From: Candidatus Cloacimonadota bacterium
GTDB taxonomy: Bacteria > Cloacimonadota > Cloacimonadia > Cloacimonadales > Cloacimonadaceae
Assembly (NCBI GenBank): GCA_023228125.1
Contig: JALOBT010000042.1
Location: forward strand, 1-19,555
DNA length: 19,555 nt
Reading direction: 5' to 3'
In this document: positions 6,676 to 15,936 of the stretch, in pieces
Position numbering within the stretch: position 1 is the stretch's first letter
Layout: each line of letters begins with the position of its first letter
The notes under the pieces: generated by a model
Database searches by the model: none
Told to the model about the DNA's origin: nothing
Seen by the model: the letters and a program-made list of their open reading frames with translations, nothing else
Program-made: the position numbers and the translations under genes

Positions 6676-9600
6676 TTGAGAAAGATCAAAAGTTATTCTC
6701 GTATCTCCGGAAGATTTGCCGAATTGGGCATTCCTGAAGTAGAAATTCCCAATCTGCTTGCGATGCAAGTGGATTCCTTTAACGATTTTTTGCAGAAAGA
6801 CGTGCATCCTCTGCGCAGAACTAAAAAAGGACTGCAGGCTGTCTTTGAGTCCATTTTTCCCATCGAAGACAACAAAGGAAATTTCCTGCTGGAATTCATT
6901 GAGTATTCCGTGCTTCAGGAAAAATACACCATAGGCGAGTGTCGGGAGCGGAATCTATCTTACCAGGCACCTCTAAAGGCCAAAATGCGCCTATCCGTCT
7001 TTGAAATAACCGAAACCGGACGAGAGCACAAAGATACCCTGGAGCAGGATGTGTTTTTGGGCGAAATACCGCTCGTAACCGATCAGGGAACCTTTATCGT
7101 CAATGGCGCCGAACGCGTGATCATTTCTCAGCTCCAACGCTCACCCGGCGTGTTTTTCTCCGAAGAAAAGCATCCCTCGGGCAAGACTCTGTATTCTGCC
7201 AAAGTGATTCCTTACAACGGCTCCTGGCTGGAATTTGATATCGATATCCATGATGTGATGTTTGTGCATATAGACAAACGTCGCAAATTGCCGGTCACCA
7301 CACTGCTGCGGGCGATCGGAATCTCCACCAGCCACGATCTGCGCAAGACTTTTTACAAAAGCGAAACTGTGCCTATAGCAGAGGCCAAAAACCGCTATCT
7401 CTTCAAAGACATCAAAGTAGCTGGATTCGATGAACCCATAGCTTTTGCCAATGAAGTGGTAACAGACATCCTAATCAAGATTTTGGGCGAACACAAGATC
7501 AAACAAGTGGAAACTATAGATTCCAATTTTGAGATTGCCCGCAAGGTATTGGAAAATACCATTGCCAAAGACCCTACCACGAATCAGGAAGAAGCTCTTA
7601 AAAAGATCTATTCCCTGATCCGCCCCGGGGAAGACGCTCAGGTAGAAGCCGCCCAGCAATTGGTAGATCGTATGTTCTTCAATGAAAAGCGATACAACCT
7701 TGGCGAAGTGGGACGGCATAAGATCAATGTCCGCCTTGGAATCGATGTCGCCATCACCACCATGACTCTCACGGTGGAAGATTTTGTGAGCATCTTTAAG
7801 ACCCTGATCGATATCTATAACGACAAAGACGATATTGATGATATCGATAATCTGTCCAATCGCCGTGTCCGCACGGTGGGTGAGCTGCTTCAGGAACAAT
7901 ACAATACGGGACTCTCCATGGTCTCGCGCATTATCCAGGAACGCATGGCGATTTCTAATATAGATGAGATCACCGTCCATGACCTGGTGAATAGCAATGC
8001 GCTGATCAACGTGGTACAGGGATTCTTCCTCACCGGACAGCTTTCCCAATTTATGGAGCAAACCAATCCTCTGGCTGGCCTGCGGCACAAACGTGCGCTT
8101 TCGGCCTTGGGACCTGGCGGCCTTGCTCGAGACCGGGCTGGCTTTGAGGTTCGGGACGTACACGCTTCCCACTATGGACGTGTGTGCCCCATCGAGACCC
8201 CGGAAGGCCCGAATATCGGGCTGATAGTCTCTCCCGCTATTTATAGCCGGATCAATCACCTGGGCTTTATCGAAACCCCTTATCGCAGGGTGTTTGATAG
8301 CATAGTGAGCGACGAATATGTCTATATGGATGCCGCTGAGGAAGAGAAATACATCATTGCCCAATCCGACGTGCATCTTGATGATGACCGGCGCATCTCA
8401 GACGAGGTGGTCTTTGCCCGTGAAAAAGGTGATTTCATCCAAGTGAAACCCGAAGAAATAGAATATATGGATGTAGCTCCTCAGCAGATGGTTTCCGTCT
8501 CGGCTGCGATGATTCCCTTCCTGGAACATGATGATGCAAACCGTGCTCTGATGGGCTCAAACATGCAGCGTCAGGCCGTGCCTTTGATCAATCCCCAAGC
8601 CCCAGTAGTGGGCACCGGCATGGAAAAGATCGTCACTGCGGATACTTCTGATATCGCTCTGGCCCCTTACGACGCCGTAGTGGAGCATGTGACCTCAGCT
8701 TACATCGATCTGAAAGCCCTGGATGAAAAAGACGAAGCGCTTTATCTGGGCACCGGAAGCAGGGTGCAGCTCAAGAAGTTTATCCGCACAAACCAGGATA
8801 CTTGCGCCAATCAGCGTCCCACCGTCAAAGTGGGAGATACCGTGAGAAAGGGGCAGCCCTTATCTGACGGCGCTTGTGTGGAAGATAACCGCCTGGCCCT
8901 GGGCACCAATATGATGGTAGCCTTTATGCCCTGGTATGGTTACAACTATGAAGATGCTATCATCATCAGCGAGAAAGTAGCACGGGAAGATACCCTTACC
9001 TCAGTTTATATTGAGGAGATGGAAGTCCTGGTGCGAAACGTGAAAAACGGTCGTGAAGAACTGGCTTATGACATCCCCAATGTGCCTGCTCAAGCCCTGA
9101 GGAATCTGGATAAAACCGGAATCGTCAGAGTGGGTTCTGTGATCTATGCCGGCGATATTATCGTAGGTAAAGTCACGCCCAAAAGCATCGAGATAGACCC
9201 TTCTCCGGAAGAGAATCTGATGCGTGCCCTCTTTGGAGATCGCGCGGGAGATTTTACCAATAGCTCGCTCAAAGCGAAGCCCGGTATGGAAGGTGTGGTG
9301 ATCGATGTCAAAGTATTCTCCCGCCTCGAAGATGGCATTGATATGGACGACGAAAACGACGACAAGATCAAGATGCTCAAAGATGAGCTCACTCTGCGTC
9401 GCAAGAAAGTGGAAGAATTCAAAGAAGAAAAGCTCTCCGCCATTCTCCTCGGGCAAAAAGCCAAAACCATTTGGGATGAAAAGACCAATGCCTATTTCAT
9501 CGCCCCCGGCAAGAAAATCAACAAAGAAGACCTGGGCAGGATCAACTTCAAAAAGCTGGACCTGGATGTCGAGATGGTGGAAGACAGTGCTATCAATAAT

Positions 9601-10455
9601 ATGATTTATCAGGATATCTCGCTGAAGATCAAGCAATCCCTGGAACAAAGCGAGAACATATATAAGAAATCCCGCGAGCGTATCAAGCACGGAGACGAGC
9701 TGCAATACGGTGTACGCAAGATGGTCAAAGTCTATGTGGCCAAAAAGCGTAAGATCGAAGTGGGAGACAAAATGGCCGGTCGTCACGGAAATAAGGGTGT
9801 GATCTCCATCATCGCCCCTATTGAAGACATGCCCTTTATGGAAGACGGTACCCCTGTGGATATCGCGCTCAATCCCTTGGGTGTGCCTTCTCGTATGAAT
9901 ATCGGTCAGATCATGGAGACTCACCTGGGCCTGGCGGCAAGGGCACTCGGTTTTGATGTCGAGACTCCCATCTTTGATGGTGCCAGCAATGAAGACATTC
10001 GCAGTGAACTCAAAGCCGCCGGATATGCCGAAGATGGCAAGATGGTGCTTTATGACGGTAAGACAGGCAGTCCTTTCAAGGAAAGAGTCACAGTGGGGGT
10101 CATCTATATGATGAAGCTGAACCACTTGGTGGCAGACAAGATGCATGCCCGCTCCACCGGACCTTATTCCCTCATCACGCAGCAGCCTTTGGGTGGTAAA
10201 GCCCAACACGGCGGCCAGCGCTTGGGAGAGATGGAAGTCTGGGCTCTGGAAGCCTATGGTGCTGCACATGTTCTGGAAGAAATGCTAACCATCAAGAGCG
10301 ATGATGTGGATGGAAGAAACAACGCTTTCAAAGCCATCACCCGCGGAGAGAATCCGCCTGCGCCTGGAGTGCCGGAATCCTTTAACGTATTGGTGAGTGA
10401 ACTCAAATCTCTCGGCTTTGACATTGAATTTGTCAAAGACGAGGAAGGTAAATAG
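6676..10455 (+). CDS. rpoB: DNA-directed RNA polymerase subunit beta
   Basis: 1259 residues, a complete beta subunit. The start is TTG at 6676, with AAGGAG placed correctly upstream. The first in-frame ATG (residue 29) would remove conserved N-terminal sequence (SRISGRFAELGIPEVEIPNL). The rifampicin region is at 456-478 (LSQFMEQTNPLAGLRHKRAL then SALGPGG), followed by HYGRVCPIETPEGPNIGLI. Catalytic-centre motifs are GYNYEDAI (Glu759, Asp760) and KMAGRHGNKG (Lys1032, Lys1040). The C-terminal GGQRLGEMEVWALEAYGA motif, which contacts the beta' switch region, is intact. A charged region near 880-1000 (DMDDENDDK onward) corresponds to the flap and its lineage-variable parts. rpoC follows after 10 bp. 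Substitutions in the rifampicin pocket are treated under findings. Confidence 0.98.
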   Translation: MRKIKSYSRISGRFAELGIPEVEIPNLLAMQVDSFNDFLQKDVHPLRRTKKGLQAVFESIFPIEDNKGNFLLEFIEYSVLQEKYTIGECRERNLSYQAPLKAKMRLSVFEITETGREHKDTLEQDVFLGEIPLVTDQGTFIVNGAERVIISQLQRSPGVFFSEEKHPSGKTLYSAKVIPYNGSWLEFDIDIHDVMFVHIDKRRKLPVTTLLRAIGISTSHDLRKTFYKSETVPIAEAKNRYLFKDIKVAGFDEPIAFANEVVTDILIKILGEHKIKQVETIDSNFEIARKVLENTIAKDPTTNQEEALKKIYSLIRPGEDAQVEAAQQLVDRMFFNEKRYNLGEVGRHKINVRLGIDVAITTMTLTVEDFVSIFKTLIDIYNDKDDIDDIDNLSNRRVRTVGELLQEQYNTGLSMVSRIIQERMAISNIDEITVHDLVNSNALINVVQGFFLTGQLSQFMEQTNPLAGLRHKRALSALGPGGLARDRAGFEVRDVHASHYGRVCPIETPEGPNIGLIVSPAIYSRINHLGFIETPYRRVFDSIVSDEYVYMDAAEEEKYIIAQSDVHLDDDRRISDEVVFAREKGDFIQVKPEEIEYMDVAPQQMVSVSAAMIPFLEHDDANRALMGSNMQRQAVPLINPQAPVVGTGMEKIVTADTSDIALAPYDAVVEHVTSAYIDLKALDEKDEALYLGTGSRVQLKKFIRTNQDTCANQRPTVKVGDTVRKGQPLSDGACVEDNRLALGTNMMVAFMPWYGYNYEDAIIISEKVAREDTLTSVYIEEMEVLVRNVKNGREELAYDIPNVPAQALRNLDKTGIVRVGSVIYAGDIIVGKVTPKSIEIDPSPEENLMRALFGDRAGDFTNSSLKAKPGMEGVVIDVKVFSRLEDGIDMDDENDDKIKMLKDELTLRRKKVEEFKEEKLSAILLGQKAKTIWDEKTNAYFIAPGKKINKEDLGRINFKKLDLDVEMVEDSAINNMIYQDISLKIKQSLEQSENIYKKSRERIKHGDELQYGVRKMVKVYVAKKRKIEVGDKMAGRHGNKGVISIIAPIEDMPFMEDGTPVDIALNPLGVPSRMNIGQIMETHLGLAARALGFDVETPIFDGASNEDIRSELKAAGYAEDGKMVLYDGKTGSPFKERVTVGVIYMMKLNHLVADKMHARSTGPYSLITQQPLGGKAQHGGQRLGEMEVWALEAYGAAHVLEEMLTIKSDDVDGRNNAFKAITRGENPPAPGVPESFNVLVSELKSLGFDIEFVKDEEGK

Positions 10456-10465
10456 GGGAGACAGG

Positions 10466-13400
10466 ATGAAAGAAACAAGACGCGAACAAAGACCCGTGGA
10501 ATACGATGCAGTCCGCATTAAGATAGCTTCTCCGGAAACTATTATGAACGACTGGTCTCATGGTGAGGTCACAAAACCTGACACCCTGAATTACCGCACC
10601 TTAAAACCCGAGAAAGATGGCCTGTTCTGCGAACGCATCTTCGGTCCCGAGCGGGATTACGAATGCGCTTGCGGTAAATATAAAAAGAAACGGTTTCAAA
10701 ATACCACCTGCGATCGCTGTAACGTCCTGGTTACCACCAGCCGTGTGCGCCGTACCCGGATGGGACATATTGCGCTGGCCGTGCCTATTGCGCACATCTG
10801 GTTTGTAAAATCTGCCCCTTCCAAGATCGGGACTTTGCTGGATATGACTATCAAAGACCTGGAACGCGTGCTTTACTACGAATCCTTTATTGTGATCGAT
10901 CCCGGCGATAGTCCTTTTGAAAAGATGGAACTCCTGGAAGTGGACGAGTATTATGAGATCAAAGATAAGGTCGGCGAAAACTTCGTAGCCCTGATGGGTG
11001 CAGAAGCGGTAAGAGACTTACTGGGACGCATCAATCTCAAAAACGAAGCGCTGGACCTCAGAACCAGGCTCAAATTTGAAGAATCCGCCCTCAGGAAGCA
11101 GAAGCTGATCAACAAACTCAAGATCGTGGATGCCTTCATCAAAAGCGGAAATAATCCTGCTCATATGATCATGGAAGCCCTGCCGGTATTGCCTCCCACC
11201 CTGCGTCCGCTTGTGCCGCTGGAAGGGGGAAGATTTGCCACTGCGGACTTCAATGATCTATACCGCCGCGTGATTACCAGAAACAACCGCCTGAAAGGCC
11301 TGCTGGAAATCCGCGCTCCCGAAGTGATCCTGCGCAATGAAAAGCGCATGCTCCAGGAAGCTGTGGATGCCCTGATCGACAATAGCCGCAAAGCCCGCCC
11401 CGTGCGTGGCCGTGGCAATCGTCCGCTGAAATCCCTCACTGACCAATTGAAGGGGAAACAGGGCAGATTCCGCCAAAACCTCTTGGGTAAACGCGTGGAC
11501 TATTCCGGACGCAGCGTGATCACCGTGGGCCCAGAGCTCAAGCTCTATCAATGCGGCCTGCCCAAAGACATGGCGGTCGAGCTCTTTAAACCCTATCTGA
11601 TCGAACGTCTGCAAAAGATGGGCGAAGTGGATAAGGTAAAGAACGCCAAGAAGCTCATCGAGAAAAAGCAACCTGAAATCTGGAGCATTCTGGAAGACGT
11701 GGTCAAGGACTATCCCGTCCTGCTAAACCGCGCCCCCACCCTGCACCGCCTGGGCATACAAGCTTTTATGCCCGTGCTTACAGATAATAAAGCCATCCAG
11801 CTCCACCCCATGGTCTGCGTTCCTTTTAATGCGGACTTTGATGGTGACCAGATGGGTGTGTATGTCCCGCTCTCCCTGGAAGCGCAGATCGAAGCCAGAG
11901 TACTGATGCTCTCCACGAGGAATCTATTGCTTCCTGCCAATGGCAGACTGGCGATGGCGGCAAACCAGGACATCGTTTTGGGCTGTTACTATCTCACCAT
12001 GGTGGAAGCCGAAGCTGATGAGGATATCAAGAACTTGCGTCATTTCTATGGTCCCGATGAAGTAATCGCGGCCTATGAAAATGATGAGCAATTGTGCAGT
12101 GTAAAAGGCGATGCCGTAATCGAGCGTAACCTGGATCTGCACACTTGGATCCGGGTCAAGATAGAAGGCGATTTTATGATCACCACGGTCGGCCGGGTAA
12201 TCCTGAATCAGATCATTCCCAGCGAAGTGGGATTTCAAAATATCACTTATGACAAAGGCAAGATCAACGATCTGGCCATGCTCTGTTATGATGCTGTAGG
12301 CCAATGGCGTACAGCCATGTTCCTGGACGAGCTCAAGGCGCTCGGATTCCGTTATGCCACCAGAGCCGGAGTCACCTTTAGTTTTGCTGATATCGTGGTG
12401 CCCAAACGCAAAGACGCTATCATCGAAGAATCCGAAAAAGACGTGAAGAAGATCTGGGATATGCACCAAAAGGGTGGAATCACAGAAGACGAACGTATGC
12501 AACGCGTGGTGGATACCTGGAAAAAGACTACCGTGCGCGTTACAGATGAGATGATGGAAGAGCTTTCTCACGAACGCAATGGACTCAATTCCATTTACAT
12601 GATGTTCAAATCCGGTGCCCGCGGCTCCAAAGACCAGATCAAACAGCTCGGCGGAATGCGCGGCCTGATGGATAAACCTGCCAAGATCGGTGCCACCGGT
12701 GGGGCAGATGTGATAGAAACCCCTATTAAAGCTAACTTTAAACAAGGCCTTACCGTGTTGGAATACTTTGTCTCCACTCACGGTGCCCGTAAGGGACTGG
12801 CCGATACCGCGCTGAAAACTGCTGATGCCGGATACCTCACCCGCCGCTTGGTGGACGTGGCCCAAAACGCCATTATCACCATGGACGATTGCGGGACAAA
12901 CCGCGGTGTTCACATGACCGTCCTCAAAGAGGGTAATGAAGTAACCCAGACCCTGGCCGAAAGAATCCAGGGACGCTATGCTGCGGAAGATATCGTGGAT
13001 CCCGTCACCGGAAAGGTTTTGGTCTTTGCCGGAGAAGAAATCAGCAACAAGATGGCGCGCACTTTGCAAAATCACGGCTTGATCACAGTCCACGTGCGTA
13101 GCGTGCTTACCTGTGAAGCAGAGCGCGGTCTGTGTTCCAAATGCTATGGCCGCAATCTCGGCACCCTGAAGCCTGTGCAAATGGGCGATCCTGTGGGTGT
13201 GATAGCAGCTCAAAGTATCGGTGAACCTGGAACTCAGCTTACTCTGCGTACCTTCCACATTGGTGGAGCGGCTTCCACGATCACAGACCTGGCCGAAGTG
13301 GTCTCTGGACATGATGGTATCGTGAAATTTGACCGTATGAATACAGTGACGAATACCGAAGGTATGCTGATCTCAGTATCGCACTTGGGTAAAATGATCA

Positions 13401-14944
13401 TCGTAGATGAAAAGGACGAAGACAAGGTATTCGAAGAATACAAGGTGGAGTATGCCGCCGCTGTCCACGTTCGCGATGGGCAAAAGGTCGCTACAAATTC
13501 CAAACTTCTTTCTTGGGATCAATTCAATAACCCCTTGATCTCCACAGCCCAGGGTGTGCTGCATTACGAGCACTTTGTCAAAGACATTACCTTCAAAGAA
13601 GAATACAATGATATCACCTTCAGCAGCGATATCACGATCATCGAATCCAAAGACCGTAAGAAACAGCCCCAATTTAAGGTGGTGGATGAAGACGGCACTG
13701 TCGGTTTGATTCCCCTTCCCGCGGGTCTCGTGGTGAAGGTGGAGGACGGCAGCTTTGTGCATTATGGCGATATTCTGGGACAGACTTCCAGGATGACCAT
13801 CAAGCAACGTGATATCACTGGCGGTCTGCCTCGCGTGCAAGACCTCTTTGAAGCCCGCGTGCCCAAAGACAAAGCGCAGATCTCTGATATAGACGGCGTG
13901 GTAACCATCGGTGGCCTGAAGAAAACCGGCCGCGATATCTTTGTGACCCCGCCCAATGGCCTCTTCGCCTCAAACGACGGTCAGACCGAAATCATCCTGG
14001 ATGATACCAAGACCCAGCATGTTTTTGTGCTTGCCAAGAAGACTGTCTATACAGAGAATGATGGCAAATGCCTTGTCGTCAAAGCAGGCCGCAAGATCTC
14101 GGTTGAGGTCTCCAAACGTGGTAAAAAGGTCAGCACTTATGACATCCCCAAAGGCATGGACCTCATGGTCTCCGATGGCACATCTGTCAAAAAAGGCGCT
14201 CCCTTGTGTGGGAAAGTCTTTATTGTGCCCCCTGAACAGGAAAGCATCGTGGAAAGCGGTGATGTGGTGATCGAAGGACAAGCTTTGGCCGGACGCAAAT
14301 ACTCCATACCCACCGGTAAACGCATTATCGTGCACCAAGGTGATATGGTGGAAAGCGGAGACGCTCTGTCCGATGGCCCGCTGGATCCGCATGATATGCT
14401 GGTAAAAGGTGTGATCGAAGCGCAGATGCTGATCCTCAATGAGATTCAGGAAATCTACCGCAAACAGGGCGTGAAGATAGACGACAAACACGTGAGTGTG
14501 ATCGTTCGTCAGATGTTCAAAAAAGTCCGCATTACCGATAGCGGTAGCACCAGCTTCTTGCAAGGCGATGTGGTGGATAAGATTCGTGTGGAAAAAGAAA
14601 ACCGCGAAACTATCAATTTCGGCAAACAGCCCGCTCAATTCGAACAGCTCCTTCTGGGCATCACCAAGATTTCGCTCTTGACGGATAGCTGGCTTTCTTC
14701 AGCCTCGTTCCAAGAGACTACCAAAGTGCTCACCAAAGCCGCCATAGAAGGCCGTGTGGACTATCTGGAAGGACTCAAGGAAAGCATTATCTTGGGTCAC
14801 CGGATCCCTGTGGGAACCGGTACCAAAATCTATAGTAACATGATCAAGGACGCTGTGGCCAATGGGGATACCGTGGCCCAGATCATCAGCAAATTCGCTC
14901 ACCCGGATTCGGAAGAAGAAGCTGAAGATATCTTGGATTTTTAG
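10466..14944 (+). CDS. rpoC: DNA-directed RNA polymerase subunit beta'
   Basis: 1492 residues from the ATG at 10466, chosen because GGGGAG lies 5 nt upstream; the frame stays open further upstream only inside rpoB. The N-terminal zinc site has Cys67, Cys69, Cys82 and Cys85. The active-site loop NADFDGDQ (455-462) supplies the Mg-binding Asp457, Asp459 and Asp461. The bridge-helix/trigger-loop region includes SGARGSKDQIKQLGGMRGLM and ends at TLRTFHIGGAAS (to 937). A second zinc site has Cys809, Cys883, Cys890 and Cys893. Between 937 and DITGGLPRVQDLFEAR (1116) lies an insertion of about 178 residues in the E. coli SI3 position. A further insertion of about 110 residues follows 1156. The C-terminus contains LLGITKISLLTDSWLSSASF, where the omega subunit and clamp usually pack. 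It is longer than E. coli beta' (1407). Confidence 0.98.
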   Translation: MKETRREQRPVEYDAVRIKIASPETIMNDWSHGEVTKPDTLNYRTLKPEKDGLFCERIFGPERDYECACGKYKKKRFQNTTCDRCNVLVTTSRVRRTRMGHIALAVPIAHIWFVKSAPSKIGTLLDMTIKDLERVLYYESFIVIDPGDSPFEKMELLEVDEYYEIKDKVGENFVALMGAEAVRDLLGRINLKNEALDLRTRLKFEESALRKQKLINKLKIVDAFIKSGNNPAHMIMEALPVLPPTLRPLVPLEGGRFATADFNDLYRRVITRNNRLKGLLEIRAPEVILRNEKRMLQEAVDALIDNSRKARPVRGRGNRPLKSLTDQLKGKQGRFRQNLLGKRVDYSGRSVITVGPELKLYQCGLPKDMAVELFKPYLIERLQKMGEVDKVKNAKKLIEKKQPEIWSILEDVVKDYPVLLNRAPTLHRLGIQAFMPVLTDNKAIQLHPMVCVPFNADFDGDQMGVYVPLSLEAQIEARVLMLSTRNLLLPANGRLAMAANQDIVLGCYYLTMVEAEADEDIKNLRHFYGPDEVIAAYENDEQLCSVKGDAVIERNLDLHTWIRVKIEGDFMITTVGRVILNQIIPSEVGFQNITYDKGKINDLAMLCYDAVGQWRTAMFLDELKALGFRYATRAGVTFSFADIVVPKRKDAIIEESEKDVKKIWDMHQKGGITEDERMQRVVDTWKKTTVRVTDEMMEELSHERNGLNSIYMMFKSGARGSKDQIKQLGGMRGLMDKPAKIGATGGADVIETPIKANFKQGLTVLEYFVSTHGARKGLADTALKTADAGYLTRRLVDVAQNAIITMDDCGTNRGVHMTVLKEGNEVTQTLAERIQGRYAAEDIVDPVTGKVLVFAGEEISNKMARTLQNHGLITVHVRSVLTCEAERGLCSKCYGRNLGTLKPVQMGDPVGVIAAQSIGEPGTQLTLRTFHIGGAASTITDLAEVVSGHDGIVKFDRMNTVTNTEGMLISVSHLGKMIIVDEKDEDKVFEEYKVEYAAAVHVRDGQKVATNSKLLSWDQFNNPLISTAQGVLHYEHFVKDITFKEEYNDITFSSDITIIESKDRKKQPQFKVVDEDGTVGLIPLPAGLVVKVEDGSFVHYGDILGQTSRMTIKQRDITGGLPRVQDLFEARVPKDKAQISDIDGVVTIGGLKKTGRDIFVTPPNGLFASNDGQTEIILDDTKTQHVFVLAKKTVYTENDGKCLVVKAGRKISVEVSKRGKKVSTYDIPKGMDLMVSDGTSVKKGAPLCGKVFIVPPEQESIVESGDVVIEGQALAGRKYSIPTGKRIIVHQGDMVESGDALSDGPLDPHDMLVKGVIEAQMLILNEIQEIYRKQGVKIDDKHVSVIVRQMFKKVRITDSGSTSFLQGDVVDKIRVEKENRETINFGKQPAQFEQLLLGITKISLLTDSWLSSASFQETTKVLTKAAIEGRVDYLEGLKESIILGHRIPVGTGTKIYSNMIKDAVANGDTVAQIISKFAHPDSEEEAEDILDF

Positions 14945-14987
14945 AATATACTCGTGAATACACTGAAATAAGAAAAGGAGAAAATCA

Positions 14988-15365
14988 GTGCCAACCATTA
15001 ACCAACTGATCCGAAAAGGAAGAACTACTGTTGAGTTTAAAAAGAAAAACAGGGCGCTCATGGGATGTCCGCAAAGGCGCGGAGTATGCACTCGTGTTTA
15101 CACGACAACGCCCAAAAAACCCAACTCAGCTCTTCGTAAAGTCGCACGTGTCCGTTTAGTAAACGGATTTGAAGTTACAGCTTATATTCCTGGAGAAGGA
15201 CACAACTTGCAGGAGCACTCAATCGTGCTCGTGCGCGGTGGACGTGTAAAAGACCTTCCCGGTGTTCGCTATCATATAGTTCGCGGAGCTCTGGATTCCG
15301 CCGGTGTCGATAAACGCACAAATTCCCGTTCCAAATACGGAACGAAACGTCCTAAAAAGAAATAG
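14988..15365 (+). CDS. rpsL: 30S ribosomal protein S12
   Basis: 125 residues, full length. S12 lines the decoding centre and checks codon-anticodon fit. Recognisable stretches are CPQRRGVCTRVYTTTPKKPN, GEGHNLQEHS and RGGRVKDLPGVRYHIVRGAL. The lysines whose mutation gives streptomycin resistance elsewhere (in TTTPKKPNS and GGRVKDLPG) are the wild-type residues. The GTG start is supported by AAAAGGAG about 7 nt upstream. It continues the rpoC transcript after 43 bp. Confidence 0.98.
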   Translation: MPTINQLIRKGRTTVEFKKKNRALMGCPQRRGVCTRVYTTTPKKPNSALRKVARVRLVNGFEVTAYIPGEGHNLQEHSIVLVRGGRVKDLPGVRYHIVRGALDSAGVDKRTNSRSKYGTKRPKKK

Positions 15366-15377
15366 GGGGGATGTGAA

Positions 15378-15848
15378 ATGCCAAGAAAACGCAAAGCTGT
15401 CTTACGTGAAGTACTGCCAGACCCAGTGTATAATGACGTGGTTTTGACCAAGTTTATGAATTGCCTGATGGTCAAAGGCAAGAAATCACTCGCCGAGAAA
15501 ATCGTTTATGGTGCTTTTGATATCATCAAGGAAAAGACCAAACAGGAACCCCTGGAAGTCTTCAAAACCGCCCTCGAAAACGTGCGTCCCATGGTGAAGG
15601 TCGTTTCCCGCCGTGTAGGTGGATCAAACTATCAGATTCCCACCGAAGTCACTGAGAAGAGTGGCCGCGCCATCGCTTTTAGATGGATCATCGGCACTTC
15701 CCGCAATCGCAGTGAAAAGACCATGATGGAAAAGCTCGCCGCGGAATTGATGGCTGCTTTCAAAAAAGAAGGCAACTCCATCAAAAAGCGCGAAGATACC
15801 CACAAGATGGCTGAGGCTAACAAAGCTTTTGCCCACCTGAGATGGTAG
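15378..15848 (+). CDS. rpsG: 30S ribosomal protein S7
   Basis: 156 residues, the normal S7 length. S7 starts assembly of the 30S head and lines the E site. Features are the basic N-terminus (PRKRKAVLREVLPDP), LMVKGKKSLAEKIVYGAFD, the signature ALENVRPMVKVVSRRVGGSN, and a C-terminal helix EDTHKMAEANKAFAHLRW. AGGGGGGATG precedes the ATG, 12 bp after rpsL. fusA, which commonly follows in str operons, is absent; a terminator comes next. Confidence 0.98.
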   Translation: MPRKRKAVLREVLPDPVYNDVVLTKFMNCLMVKGKKSLAEKIVYGAFDIIKEKTKQEPLEVFKTALENVRPMVKVVSRRVGGSNYQIPTEVTEKSGRAIAFRWIIGTSRNRSEKTMMEKLAAELMAAFKKEGNSIKKREDTHKMAEANKAFAHLRW

Positions 15849-15870
15849 TTTCCTAAAAACTTATATCCTA

Positions 15871-15900
15871 AAAGCTGTCAGATTTCTGGCAGCTTTTTTT
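15871..15900 (+). terminator. Intrinsic terminator after rpsG
   Basis: The arms AAAGCTGTCAGA (15871-15882) and TCTGGCAGCTTT (15885-15896) pair with a single T-G wobble, followed by a T run through 15900. It starts 22 bp after the rpsG stop and marks the end of the long core operon. Confidence 0.92.
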
Positions 15901-15936
15901 CCCCTTATATAGACTAATACCTCGTAGGAGATAGAT

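Noticed and set aside
9001..10269. 422-codon open frame on the minus strand opposite rpoB
   Set aside because: Same reason: antisense of a strongly conserved gene, with composition typical of a mirror frame.
10397..10465. Upstream start for rpoC inside rpoB
   Set aside because: The frame is open by chance in the rpoB 3' end. The ATG at 10466 has a proper Shine-Dalgarno and gives the normal beta' N-terminus.
11924..13312. 462-codon open frame on the minus strand opposite rpoC
   Set aside because: It is a shadow of rpoC codon use. The translation is His/Phe/Asp-rich with no recognisable domain or Shine-Dalgarno, and rpoC is unambiguous here.
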